In this document: positions 8,884-17,423 of the stretch, piece after piece | How positions within the stretch are numbered: position 1 is the first letter of the stretch | Layout of the letters: each line of letters starts with the position of its first letter | Assembly (NCBI GenBank): GCA_964342825.1 | Contig: CAYFHO010000016.1 | Span: 12,476-76,475 of the forward strand | Direction of reading: 5' to 3' | DNA length: 64,000 nt | DNA from: AAA164-E04 sp964342825 | Lineage (GTDB): Bacteria; Verrucomicrobiota; Verrucomicrobiia; Limisphaerales; AAA164-E04 | The notes under the pieces: generated by a model | What the model was told of the DNA's origin: nothing | Databases searched by the model: none | The model's input: the letters and a program-made list of their open reading frames with translations, nothing else | Program-made: the position numbers and the translations under genes

Positions 8884-10278
8884 CTAATCCTTGGTCTGCC
8901 TTCGCATTTCCTGAAATTTCTCCCGCCAGCCTAAAACACGCTCACGAATTTTTCTCTCACTCCCCTGCTCCGTGGGTTCATAATAGCACTTTTCAACACC
9001 GAGATAGTCTTGCGCCACGAAATGCTCAGGATGTGCATGAGCATATTGATAACCCTCACCGTGACCCAACCTCTTTGCCCCCGGATAATGACCATCTTTA
9101 AGATGAACAGGAACGGGTATGGTTTGACCTGCCCGCACGTCCGCCAGTGCTTTATCAATGGCCACCATTGCACTGTTGCTTTTGTGAGCGGAGGCAATGT
9201 AAATCACCGCTTCAGCTATTGGAATGCGAGCTTCGGGCCAACCGACAAAGGAGGCAGTCTCATGAGCGGCATGAGCCAATACCAGTGCCATCGGATCAGC
9301 CAAGCCCACATCCTCGGCCGCACAAATCATGACTCTGCGGGTAATGAATCTTGGGTCTTCCCCTGCATGGATCATTTTTGCCAACCAGTAAAGAGCTGCA
9401 TCCGGATCCCCTCCCCGCATCGATTTGATAAAAGCTGAAATAGTGTCATAGTGGGCGTCTCCATCCCCATCATAAACCACTGCCTTTTTCTGGATACATT
9501 CTTCTGCAGCAGCCAAATCGATGTGCACCTTGCCATCTTCTCCCGCGGGTGTTGTCAAAGCCGCAATTTCAAGAGAGTTTAAAGCCTTCCTTGCATCCCC
9601 ATCCGCCAACTTGGCCAGATGTTGAATCGCATCGGTATCCACCCGGAGTTGTAGCTTACCCAAACCGCGTTCTTCATCCTCAATAGCTGTCTGCATGAGT
9701 TGGTAAACTTCGGATTGAGCCAAGGGTTGAAGTTCAAATATCTGGGACCTGGAAACAAGGGGTGAGTTAACAAAGAAAAATGGATTGTGCGTCGTGGCTC
9801 CGATTAATTTGATAACCCCACTTTCAACATCGGGTAACAACACATCCTGTTGCGATTTGTTGAACCGATGAATCTCATCCACAAAAAGTAATGTGGATTT
9901 ACCGGTATTGGCTAAACGATTGGATGCCGATCCTAAAACGCGTCGCATTTCAGCCACGTTGGATTCCACACCACTGAGTCGCTCAAAATGAGCCTGAGTT
10001 CGTTGAGCAATGATCTGTGCAAGGGTTGTTTTCCCGGTTCCTGGTGGACCGTAAAGTATAAGGGACTGGATGCGGTCCGCTTCTATGGCCCGCCGAAGGA
10101 GTTTGCCAGGAGCAAGAATGTGTTCTTGCCCTGCGTATTCTTCCAAAGTACGTGGGCGCATGCGCGCCGCCAGAGGAGCTGCTTTGTTTGCCTGGGGATC
10201 GGATTCATTACCAAGTGATGAAGTGGCACTTGGTGGACTGGATTTTGGAGTGGACTGAAATAGATCACCCTGACTCAT
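8884..10278 (-). CDS. rarA: replication-associated recombination protein A
   Basis: A 464-residue AAA+ ATPase of the RarA/MgsA/WRNIP1 family, which acts at stalled replication forks. N-terminal motif PLAARMRPRTLEEYAGQEH, Walker A GPPGTGKT at residues 77-84, Walker B/DEIH at 134-137 (LLFVDEIHRFNKSQQD), the sensor segment GATTHNPFF, and a C-terminal tetramerisation domain with VAIDKALADVR and LGHGEGYQYAHAHP. The length is typical. The first about 35 residues contain a QGDLF segment, reminiscent of beta-clamp or SSB binding peptides; this is inference. A likely structured RNA lies immediately upstream on the same strand. Confidence 0.95.
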   Translation of the reverse strand: MSQGDLFQSTPKSSPPSATSSLGNESDPQANKAAPLAARMRPRTLEEYAGQEHILAPGKLLRRAIEADRIQSLILYGPPGTGKTTLAQIIAQRTQAHFERLSGVESNVAEMRRVLGSASNRLANTGKSTLLFVDEIHRFNKSQQDVLLPDVESGVIKLIGATTHNPFFFVNSPLVSRSQIFELQPLAQSEVYQLMQTAIEDEERGLGKLQLRVDTDAIQHLAKLADGDARKALNSLEIAALTTPAGEDGKVHIDLAAAEECIQKKAVVYDGDGDAHYDTISAFIKSMRGGDPDAALYWLAKMIHAGEDPRFITRRVMICAAEDVGLADPMALVLAHAAHETASFVGWPEARIPIAEAVIYIASAHKSNSAMVAIDKALADVRAGQTIPVPVHLKDGHYPGAKRLGHGEGYQYAHAHPEHFVAQDYLGVEKCYYEPTEQGSERKIRERVLGWREKFQEMRRQTKD

Positions 10279-10390
10279 AAGTTCATTGTATGAGCCAATG
10301 TGCTGTGAGGCGAGACCTGTTCCTTTAGTAATTCGTTGCTGAGTGAAACAGCGATGAATCCATTCAGCATTCCGATGTCATTAAACACAG

Positions 10391-10415
10391 AAAAAGCCCC
10401 ACTAGTGCCGTGGGC
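10391..10415 (-). terminator. Rho-independent terminator of the 6S-like RNA
   Basis: On the minus strand a GCCCAC / GTGGGGC hairpin (10396-10415, one bulge, 7-nt loop) is followed by five T residues (10395-10391). It marks the 3' end of the structured RNA and lies about 110 nt before the rarA start, so rarA needs its own promoter or read-through. Confidence 0.7.
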
Positions 10416-10540
10416 AACAGTTCCTTGGAACGTGTTACATAAAGGTGGGACTGGCCCGCCGACTTTCGACTTCCAGTCAAGGCCTGACGTGGGTCGACTC
10501 CTAAGGCGTGGTGTCCCATGTTTTTTATTACGGTTCAAGG
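10391..10540 (-). ncRNA. probable 6S-like RNA upstream of rarA
   Basis: No protein fits 10279-10747, but the minus strand can fold into a single long rod. The outer stem pairs 10533-10540 with 10423-10431; an A/U-rich open bubble follows; then GTCCCA/TGGGAC pairs 10513-10518 with 10446-10451, GGCG pairs 10505-10508 with 10457-10460, and the tip is a hairpin around 10472-10491. A GGCGGGCCAGTCCC block near 10447-10460 matches a stretch I recall in E. coli 6S RNA. A T-tailed hairpin closes the 3' side. A long rod with a central bubble is the 6S hallmark, and 6S genes lie near rarA homologues in some Firmicutes. The 5' end is uncertain; TACTAT at 10541-10546 is a possible -10 box but too close for the drawn start. 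Confidence 0.5.
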
Positions 10541-10717
10541 ATAGTATTTAAACACGAGCATAAGCAGGGCTTTAAAAACAAAGCGTTCAAATGTAAAAGA
10601 TCAAAGCCAATGACCATGTCAAAGGTGATTCCAAACTAGCCCTGAGGATGGACTCTAACAAGCATTATATCTGAGTAGCACGGATGATGCGCTCGATCCA
10701 TGATCTCAATCAAAAAA

Positions 10718-10741
10718 GTGTCAATAGTTGGGACTGACCCC
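10718..10741. repeat. REP-like half repeat (right arm plus A-rich loop)
   Basis: Twenty-four bases equal to the right arm of the dispersed palindrome, preceded by the A6 loop (10712-10717); the left arm is missing. On the minus strand the arm begins 6 nt after the stop codon of the pilin-like gene 10748-11614. Confidence 0.9.
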
Positions 10742-10747
10742 CAATGG

Positions 10748-11614
10748 TTAGGGGCGCAACCAGCCAACGATGGATCGAAATCTACCGGGGTTGTTGCCGG
10801 GATTCAAATTTCCGCTGGTACTGCCTTCGGGATCATCCCAAAGAGCTGGATCGAATGCTTGTCGGGTGTTTGAAAAGGAAACGTGTGCGTCTCCCCAAAG
10901 CACATTCAGACCCACTGGATTGCGATTGGATTTATGAGGAATGGTTTTGAATGAATAGATAAAATCCGTGATTAAAGTACGCTCGGCAGACAGCTGAATG
11001 GACTTGGTGGCTACAAGCCCCCATTGCCTTTCGTTTTCATTGGCAGGTTCACGGATGGCAGGTTGCTGTGACTGAGGATAATAGACGTAGCTGGACCTTA
11101 CCCATGCACCTTGGGCCACGGGAAAGGGATGTTGTTCATTCTGATAATCTTTCAGCTCGTATCCCCTCCCCTCAAGCTCTGCATCGGCTCCTTTTAAGCC
11201 GGGATCAAAATACATGCGCGGTTCCCTGAGATAATTCATCGTGAACAGGTGACCATGGTTGAAAGGGGTTGTGATGTCCGCAGGTTGCCCATCGGAACCT
11301 CCAAACAAACGATACGACCACCATGGCTGGCTTTGACGAATTTGTTCTGGATTGAAAAGCGAGGGATAAAGTTTGTCCTCATTGTCATCAGCATAAAGAA
11401 ATGTGCCAATGCCAAGCTGTCTCAGATTGTTAATGCAATTCGCACGTTGAGCCTTGTTTTTGGCTTGGCTCAGAGCCGGTAGAAGCATGCCTGCGAGGAT
11501 GGCAATGATTGCAATAACGACGAGAAGTTCAATCAAGGTAAAACCGGATTGATTGCGATGGGGTCTCGGTCCTGCCGGAGACGGGCTCAAATTATTCATG
11601 ACGTAGGGCTTCAA
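10748..11614 (-). CDS. pilin-like secreted protein with N-methylation leader
   Basis: A 288-residue protein starting with a short polar leader and the prepilin peptidase motif GFTLIELLVVIAIIAILAG (about residues 24-42), whose Glu is conserved, followed by LLPALSQAKNKAQ and a globular domain ending in an H/D-type segment (LNVLWGDAHVSF). This architecture is expanded in Verrucomicrobiota, Planctomycetota and Lentisphaerota and is assumed to be processed by PilD, but the role of individual members is not known. The start overlaps the end of the MacB-like permease gene by 23 nt (an ATG at 11599 is an alternative), which ties it to the export operon. The stop is followed by a REP-like half repeat. 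Confidence 0.85.
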   Translation of the reverse strand: MKPYVMNNLSPSPAGPRPHRNQSGFTLIELLVVIAIIAILAGMLLPALSQAKNKAQRANCINNLRQLGIGTFLYADDNEDKLYPSLFNPEQIRQSQPWWSYRLFGGSDGQPADITTPFNHGHLFTMNYLREPRMYFDPGLKGADAELEGRGYELKDYQNEQHPFPVAQGAWVRSSYVYYPQSQQPAIREPANENERQWGLVATKSIQLSAERTLITDFIYSFKTIPHKSNRNPVGLNVLWGDAHVSFSNTRQAFDPALWDDPEGSTSGNLNPGNNPGRFRSIVGWLRP

Positions 11615-12887
11615 TGGGATCTAGACTAGCAGCTGCGTTGGCAGGGTAAATACCAAAAACCACACCAACCGCCCCTGAAATCCCAAAAGCCAAGGAAACC
11701 GACCAAAAAGTAACAATGGTATTCATGTCTGTCATGGCCGTTACTATGTAGGGAGTTATCACTCCAACGATCACTCCAATCAAACCCCCGCCCACCGAAA
11801 GCACCACCGTCTCCACCAGAAACTGAGTGGTAATGTCACTTTTCTTGGCCCCGAGTGCACGTCGCACACCTATCTCACGAGTGCGTTCTGTCACGTTGGC
11901 CAGCATGATGTTCATGATGCCAATACCACCTACCAACAACGAAATGGCCGCTATGGAACCTAAGACTATGTTGAACATACGTTTGGTCGCCTCGGCCTGT
12001 CTTAAGAGCTGCAATGGAACTGTGATTTCATAGTCCACATCCTTGTGAAACCGGGAAAGCAAAGTGCGAATTTGCGGATCCGCCGACTCCACAAATAAGT
12101 GGTCTTTCATTTGGACTCTGATTTCATGGACTTGAACCGTTTCTGAATTGATCGTATTGCCCGTGCGCTTGATGATGGTTTCTCCAAACCTGGATTTAGC
12201 CGTTGCCAGGGGAATATAAACATTGTTCTCCATGGTTTCTCCTTCGGTTTCCCCTGTTTGCGGACGGTCTCCGGGAGTATTGATTTCACGCACCAATCCA
12301 ACCACCTTGTAATAATTTCCAGCGATTTTTATGATCTGCTTAAGGGGGTCATGGTAAGGGAAGAGTCGCTGAGCCAGTGAAGTTGTCAGCACACAAACAT
12401 TCTGCTTATACACTTCATCCATCGGACTGATGAAACGTCCGCTCACCAGGTCAATGCTGACAATGTCCGGATAAAACGAGAGAGTTCCAACCACCTGACA
12501 AGGCAGTTCCATTTCATAAAAACGTATCTTCTCGCGAATGATCCGCATGGGCAAAACACGTTCGACACCAGGAATGGTGGAGTATATGCGAGCGGTATCG
12601 TCGTAGGATAATCCATAGCGAATCCCTCTGCTTCGCCCTGACGAATTGTTGGACTCACGATCCTGCTCGGGAGGTTTCACACTTCGAACAATAATGTTGT
12701 TACTGCCAAGGGCCTTGATGCGTTCCTGAGCTTCATAGGATGCACCTTCGCCAATGGCCAACATCGCAATGACCGAACAAACACCAAAGATGATCCCCAT
12801 CATGGTGAGTCCGGAACGGAGTTTGTGCAGCAAAAGGGTCTTGATACCCAACTGCACTGTACTCATGAAATGCTGGTAACTCACCAT
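11592..12887 (-). CDS. MacB-like ABC transporter permease
   Basis: A 431-residue protein with the MacB/FtsX topology: one membrane segment near the N-terminus (GLTMMGIIFGVCSVIAMLAIGEGA), a periplasmic core domain of about 230 residues, and three C-terminal segments starting with IVLGSIAAISLLVGGIGIMNIMLANVTERTREIGVRRALGAKK, a strongly diagnostic motif. Together with the ATPase gene 5 nt upstream it should form a MacB-type mechanotransmission pump in which ATPase and permease are separate proteins. Substrates of relatives include antibiotics, peptides and lipoproteins; here it is unknown. Confidence 0.9.
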   Translation of the reverse strand: MVSYQHFMSTVQLGIKTLLLHKLRSGLTMMGIIFGVCSVIAMLAIGEGASYEAQERIKALGSNNIIVRSVKPPEQDRESNNSSGRSRGIRYGLSYDDTARIYSTIPGVERVLPMRIIREKIRFYEMELPCQVVGTLSFYPDIVSIDLVSGRFISPMDEVYKQNVCVLTTSLAQRLFPYHDPLKQIIKIAGNYYKVVGLVREINTPGDRPQTGETEGETMENNVYIPLATAKSRFGETIIKRTGNTINSETVQVHEIRVQMKDHLFVESADPQIRTLLSRFHKDVDYEITVPLQLLRQAEATKRMFNIVLGSIAAISLLVGGIGIMNIMLANVTERTREIGVRRALGAKKSDITTQFLVETVVLSVGGGLIGVIVGVITPYIVTAMTDMNTIVTFWSVSLAFGISGAVGVVFGIYPANAAASLDPIEALRHE

Positions 12888-12892
12888 AATCG

Positions 12893-13648
12893 TCAGCGCC
12901 TTTTATTGATCTTTTTACGTGCCTCCCCAGGGGCTCGCTTGACTTCGATTCGATCAACCAGACCGTCTTTCATATGGATGACCCGATGTGCGCGTTCGGC
13001 GACATAATTATCATGTGTCACAAGCACAATGGTTTTTCCACTGTCATTTAAATCATCGATCAAATCCAAAACTTCCAACCCGGTTTTGGAGTCAAGATTT
13101 CCGGTCGGCTCATCGGCCAAAATCATCAATGGGTCATTGACCAGTGACCTGGCAATCGCAACACGCTGCTGTTGACCACCAGAGAGTTGATTGGGACGAT
13201 GAGTCAGGCGGTCGCCCAATCCAACCAGGGTGGCAAGTTCAGCACATCGATCGTAGGATTCCTGCATACTTTTTCCCTGGTAAAACAATGGAACCTGGAT
13301 GTTCTCCAGAACGGTAAGCTGTGCAATGAGATTATAAGATTGGAAAATAAAACCAATGCGTCGACCTCGAACATCGGATAGGGAGTCGTCTCCCATTTTC
13401 GCGACATCTTCACCACCCAGCCAGTAAGCACCCGCAGTGGGTCGATCAAGGCAACCCAGGAGATTCAGCATCGTGGATTTCCCTGAACCTGATGGCCCCA
13501 TGATGGCCACGTATTCTCCCTGAAAAATATCTACATTGACTCCACGCAGGGCCATGACCTCGATGTCATCACCCATGACATACTTGCGCTCAATGCCCTC
13601 GATCTTGATGATTGGTCCCGATTCCAAGAAGTTACCCTTCCTTGACAA
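12893..13648 (-). CDS. MacB/LolD-type ABC transporter ATPase
   Basis: A 251-residue ATPase. Walker A GPSGSGKST at residues 51-59, Q-loop in IGFIFQSYNLIAQLTVLEN, signature LSGGQQQRVAIARSLV, Walker B MILADEPTGNLD, and switch His in VLVTHDNYVAERAHRVIHM. These are the standard features of the MacB/LolD subfamily. It is the third gene of the minus-strand export operon, 18 nt after the adaptor gene. A short basic C-terminal tail (APGEARKKINKRR) extends past the core. Confidence 0.92.
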   Translation of the reverse strand: MSRKGNFLESGPIIKIEGIERKYVMGDDIEVMALRGVNVDIFQGEYVAIMGPSGSGKSTMLNLLGCLDRPTAGAYWLGGEDVAKMGDDSLSDVRGRRIGFIFQSYNLIAQLTVLENIQVPLFYQGKSMQESYDRCAELATLVGLGDRLTHRPNQLSGGQQQRVAIARSLVNDPLMILADEPTGNLDSKTGLEVLDLIDDLNDSGKTIVLVTHDNYVAERAHRVIHMKDGLVDRIEVKRAPGEARKKINKRR

Positions 13649-13666
13649 TTCCTAGAGTGAATTCAA

Positions 13667-15469
13667 CTACCGTCCGCCGCGACCTGAGCCATCGTTACCA
13701 CCACGGCCACCGCCGCCGCCGCCGCCGCTTCCTCGCATCTGTTGGAATTGTTTCATCGCAGCGGATCGCTCTGCATCACTTATTTTTCCGTCACCATCGG
13801 TATCCATACGTTTCATCATGGCTTCTCGATCAAAACCACCCCCGCCAGGGCCTTTCCCTCCCTGACCACCAGGACCTCCCTGAGACTGTGGACGACTCCC
13901 TTTGGAATTAAGGTTTTCAAGAGCTTTGGCGTCAGGCTTCAATTCATCATCACTTACCTTTTCACCTTCATCAAATATCTCACCTGCCAGGTCAACTTCT
14001 TCCATCTGTAATGGAGGAGCCAGAAGTATTTTGTCCCCTTCTTCAACACCATCCAGAATCTGGATAAACTTGGTATTGAATAAACCGACTTCGACTGGAA
14101 CTCGTTCGGGATCTCCCATTCCAGCTTTGTAAACGACTTGCTCGCTGTTGACGGTCGTCACAGATTGGATCGGCACTTTTAAAGTACTGGTGATGTTGGT
14201 TATCACAATTTCCGCACGTGCAGAAACACCAGGCTTCAGGTCCGGTAATTGATCAGTGACCAAAATTTCGGTGGCATACTCCTTAAGATTGGGGTCACTG
14301 AAAAATGATGCTGAATCGGGTAAAGGGGCAACTTTACTGACGATGCCTTTGAATCGTTTGTCGGGCATGGAATCCAGGACGACAAATGCAGTTTGACCTT
14401 TCTTCACCTTGTTGACCTGGGACTCATGGACCTTGATATCGACCTTCATTTGTGAAGTATCAGGAAGAGTAATGAGGTCCTGGCGTTTGCGAACGGTTGC
14501 ACCCTCCTCGATCATGGATTCCGAACTGAAACGGCTTCTTGATTTGGCATACACGACCATTCCGCCGATGGGAGCATAAATCTTGGACTTTTCGAGTTGC
14601 TCTGTTTCGTTATCCAACCTTTCTTTGTTCAAAACCAGCGAATTGCTCTGGGTAATCAAATCGGCGATAGCCTTGTTCAGGCTGTTGGTTGCTTGGAGAA
14701 TCACTCGGCTTAGTTCATTGGATGCCTCAATCAAACTGGACACATATTGTTCTTCGAGCTTGGGAAGATCGTAATCTCTGAGCATCGTCAATTCAGTCCT
14801 TGCCTGCTCCAAATTCAACAGTGAATTGGTAACTGACAACTGGTCCTGTTCCAATTTGGTTTTAGTTTCAAAACCTTCCTTAAAGAGACGTTGTGACCAA
14901 AAGAGACGATCTTGGGCAATTTTGAGATTCTCTTCCACCGTTTGTATGGAAATTTCTGCGTTCCGTAATTGCTGGAGTTTATCGCCCTCCACAAATTTTC
15001 GATAATCGATGAAGGCAAAATTGGTCGCAAGGATAGCTGCATCAATCTGGCTTTGAACCTGGCTCTGCTCGATCTGCAAATTAGCTTTGGCAGCTTCAAA
15101 CTCTTGAACTGCTTTCTCGTAACTAAGCTTTTGTTGGTTCAACTGCTCTTCGGCCTCAGCAGAATCCAATTCAACCAACAGGTCGCCTTCTTCAACCACA
15201 GTACCCTCGGGCACGATATAAATGACTCGAGAATTTCCATCCACTTCGTTTCGGATGACCTCTTGATTCACCGCCTCAAGTGTTCCACCTGCCGTCACTG
15301 AAACGAGAAAATCACCGCGCTTCACCTGGTAGAAAGACTCAGCGGAGTCTCCGTCGCCACCGAGGCTTGATAAAAACCAAACAAAAAGTAAGGCACCCAT
15401 TACGACTCCAATGATCACCTTGGGTTTTGCCGGACTAGATTTGTCCGCAGATAATTCGTTCTGACTCAT
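13667..15469 (-). CDS. HlyD/MacA-type efflux adaptor with C-terminal EF-hand
   Basis: A 600-residue periplasmic adaptor. A membrane anchor lies at about residues 19-36 (VIIGVVMGALLFVWFLSSLG), followed by a lipoyl-like half motif, a long coiled coil (about 110-290), a second lipoyl half and beta-barrel (PDTSQMKVDIKVHESQVNKV), and a membrane-proximal domain. It should bridge the MacB-like pump with the TolC-like channel encoded just upstream. The tail is unusual: residues 556-567 (DTDGDGKISDAE) are a canonical EF-hand calcium loop with acidic residues at positions 1, 3, 5 and 12, followed by a Gly/Arg-rich end. Calcium binding is inferred from the loop, not shown. Length is well above the about 370-400 residues of simple MacA proteins because of a long coiled coil and this tail. 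Confidence 0.9.
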   Translation of the reverse strand: MSQNELSADKSSPAKPKVIIGVVMGALLFVWFLSSLGGDGDSAESFYQVKRGDFLVSVTAGGTLEAVNQEVIRNEVDGNSRVIYIVPEGTVVEEGDLLVELDSAEAEEQLNQQKLSYEKAVQEFEAAKANLQIEQSQVQSQIDAAILATNFAFIDYRKFVEGDKLQQLRNAEISIQTVEENLKIAQDRLFWSQRLFKEGFETKTKLEQDQLSVTNSLLNLEQARTELTMLRDYDLPKLEEQYVSSLIEASNELSRVILQATNSLNKAIADLITQSNSLVLNKERLDNETEQLEKSKIYAPIGGMVVYAKSRSRFSSESMIEEGATVRKRQDLITLPDTSQMKVDIKVHESQVNKVKKGQTAFVVLDSMPDKRFKGIVSKVAPLPDSASFFSDPNLKEYATEILVTDQLPDLKPGVSARAEIVITNITSTLKVPIQSVTTVNSEQVVYKAGMGDPERVPVEVGLFNTKFIQILDGVEEGDKILLAPPLQMEEVDLAGEIFDEGEKVSDDELKPDAKALENLNSKGSRPQSQGGPGGQGGKGPGGGGFDREAMMKRMDTDGDGKISDAERSAAMKQFQQMRGSGGGGGGGRGGNDGSGRGGR

Positions 15470-15489
15470 AACTATTCTAACAGTCGAAA

Positions 15490-17232
15490 TTATTTCTTAA
15501 AAAGTTCTTCAGGCGTCAACAGTTCCGGTTCTTTGACATCGGATGCATCAGGAGGAAAATCGGGTTTCGCCTCCTTCTTTTCCAGATCCACCACAACCGC
15601 TGATTCATTGATCCAAAAGGCATCGTTGTTTGTTCTCAGGATTCCAATATCAAGGAGCAAAGACATACGAGCTTCCAGATAATCAACCACCAAAGTTACC
15701 AAAGCGTTTCTCGCAGCAACAAAGTCGTCCTGCGCATCACGAATATCTCGGACGGTGGCGCGTCCAGCCTGATTATTTAAATCCGCACCTGTCACACGTT
15801 CAGCAGCCAATTCGACTGCAAGTTTCTGAATCTGATAATTCTGTTCAAACTGTCGAAGATTTCGCAGGCCAAGCCGAATCTGATTACGCTTGTTGTCCAA
15901 TGCCAAACTCAATCGACGCAATGCTGCTTCAAAACTGATGATAGTGGATCGATACTGGTTTCGCTCTCTAAATCGGTTGATGGGTAAATCTAATTCGATC
16001 CCCATTCCTGCTCGAATATCATCAGGATCGAAATTGGTATAGTCCGTGGGCCGCTCGGATGAAAGAGAAGCGTCTGCAAAAAAATCGATGCCGGTTTTCA
16101 GTCGATTCGCCGCAACATACACCTTGCGTTTGGCGTCTTCATATCGGTCGATGTCATTCATCAAAGGCCAAGAATATTCCAGAGCCAACTCAAACGCATA
16201 CTCGGGATCAATGTCCAAAACAGGCAAGCCTTCGCGTGACAAAGACTCCAACGCGCTGTCATCCAAGTTCAAATCGATACCCAAGGGCAAACCTAAATTG
16301 ATTTTGAATCGATCCAGAGTGGTCTGAAAATTCGCAATCACGTTAATGTAGCTATTGCGCGCGGTTAGTTCCGATTGCTGAGCCAAACCGATCTGAACGC
16401 TGGTTTCGATGCCGGCATCCAATCGTCGATTCAAACGAATGGTCTGATTGGTTCGACTCTGATAATCGAGGAACCTGTTACGAATGATGTCTTTATTCTG
16501 AAGGAGTCGGAAATAATCCAGCACGATGTTGACGGCAAACTCATTTTGAAAGTGGCTGAAATCCCGAATCGCATAGGCAACATTGCGCTCCGCCTGTCTC
16601 AGGTTTTCGATGGCAACCCGACTTCCGGCATCACGCAAAAGGGGTTGGAACAGATTGACGGAAAGAGTGCTGACTGCCGAACGGCGAGGATCTCCTGTGT
16701 AGAATCGAAGCAGATCGTTGGCGAAGGTCGCACCAATACTTCCGCCCGTTCTCAGTGCCTGATTCACAGTCAGTCGAGAGTTGGCACCCCCACTTCGTTC
16801 ACCCGTGCTGCTACGGTCACCAGAGGTGGTGGATCGGGCCAAAAAATTCGGACTGAAAACAAATTCCGTCTCACTCAAGCTCAGTGCAGTAAGATAAAGG
16901 GATTCCTTTTGATTTTGATACTCACGGCTGTTCTTGATGGCAAGATCAATGGCCATATTAACATCAATATCTTTCTCTTCCTTGATGTTACGATCCTCTA
17001 TGATTTCCTGGGAACTAATGTCTTCCGGATCTCGTTCTGAATATCGAGTGTTGACCGTGAATGCGTCACTTTCACCAAAAAGATCGGTCTCAATCTGTTT
17101 GATGATGGAATAAACTTCTTTGTCGGTTTTCTTCTTGTAGAAGGAGGATTTGCACGCGACCAAAGCAGAGCAACACACTGCTGCAATCAGCAGTGGTAAA
17201 CGTTTTTGTTGATTCTTAATTAACAGACCCAT
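15490..17232 (-). CDS. TolC-family outer membrane efflux protein (lipoprotein)
   Basis: A 580-residue protein with a lipoprotein signal peptide (lipobox LVAC, Cys27) and two OEP-type repeats: long helices with the motif IALAQQSELTARNSYINVIANFQTTLD in the first half and RLSLALDNKRNQIRLGLRNLRQFEQN in the second. It should form the outer-membrane channel and periplasmic tunnel for the adaptor and MacB-like pump that follow on the same strand (next gene 20 nt away). It is the first gene of the operon; the spacer 17233-17347 should hold the promoter. Confidence 0.9.
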   Translation of the reverse strand: MGLLIKNQQKRLPLLIAAVCCSALVACKSSFYKKKTDKEVYSIIKQIETDLFGESDAFTVNTRYSERDPEDISSQEIIEDRNIKEEKDIDVNMAIDLAIKNSREYQNQKESLYLTALSLSETEFVFSPNFLARSTTSGDRSSTGERSGGANSRLTVNQALRTGGSIGATFANDLLRFYTGDPRRSAVSTLSVNLFQPLLRDAGSRVAIENLRQAERNVAYAIRDFSHFQNEFAVNIVLDYFRLLQNKDIIRNRFLDYQSRTNQTIRLNRRLDAGIETSVQIGLAQQSELTARNSYINVIANFQTTLDRFKINLGLPLGIDLNLDDSALESLSREGLPVLDIDPEYAFELALEYSWPLMNDIDRYEDAKRKVYVAANRLKTGIDFFADASLSSERPTDYTNFDPDDIRAGMGIELDLPINRFRERNQYRSTIISFEAALRRLSLALDNKRNQIRLGLRNLRQFEQNYQIQKLAVELAAERVTGADLNNQAGRATVRDIRDAQDDFVAARNALVTLVVDYLEARMSLLLDIGILRTNNDAFWINESAVVVDLEKKEAKPDFPPDASDVKEPELLTPEELFKK

Positions 17233-17337
17233 TCAAAAATATCCTCAATTTAGCAGACCAGACAGGAAGCAACCTGGAATAGTTACATTTAATGTTTCTT
17301 GTCAGGGCAATTGGAAATGGAAATGGAAAGTTTCACT

Positions 17338-17378
17338 AAAAAAAGAAACTGGCGACCACATGATAGATGGTCGCCAGT
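17338..17378 (-). terminator. Rho-independent terminator after the Ig-domain gene
   Basis: A perfect 11-bp stem (ACTGGCGACCA at 17348-17358 with its complement at 17368-17378, 9-nt loop). Minus-strand transcripts then enter a T-rich tract (17344-17338). A shorter T-poor tail follows on the other strand. It lies 45 nt after the stop of the gene at 17424-18572 and separates it from the export operon. Confidence 0.85.
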
Positions 17379-17423
17379 TAAAAAATGTGAGCTAAATGAT
17401 TAAGTCCTTCAAATTGGAAACAT

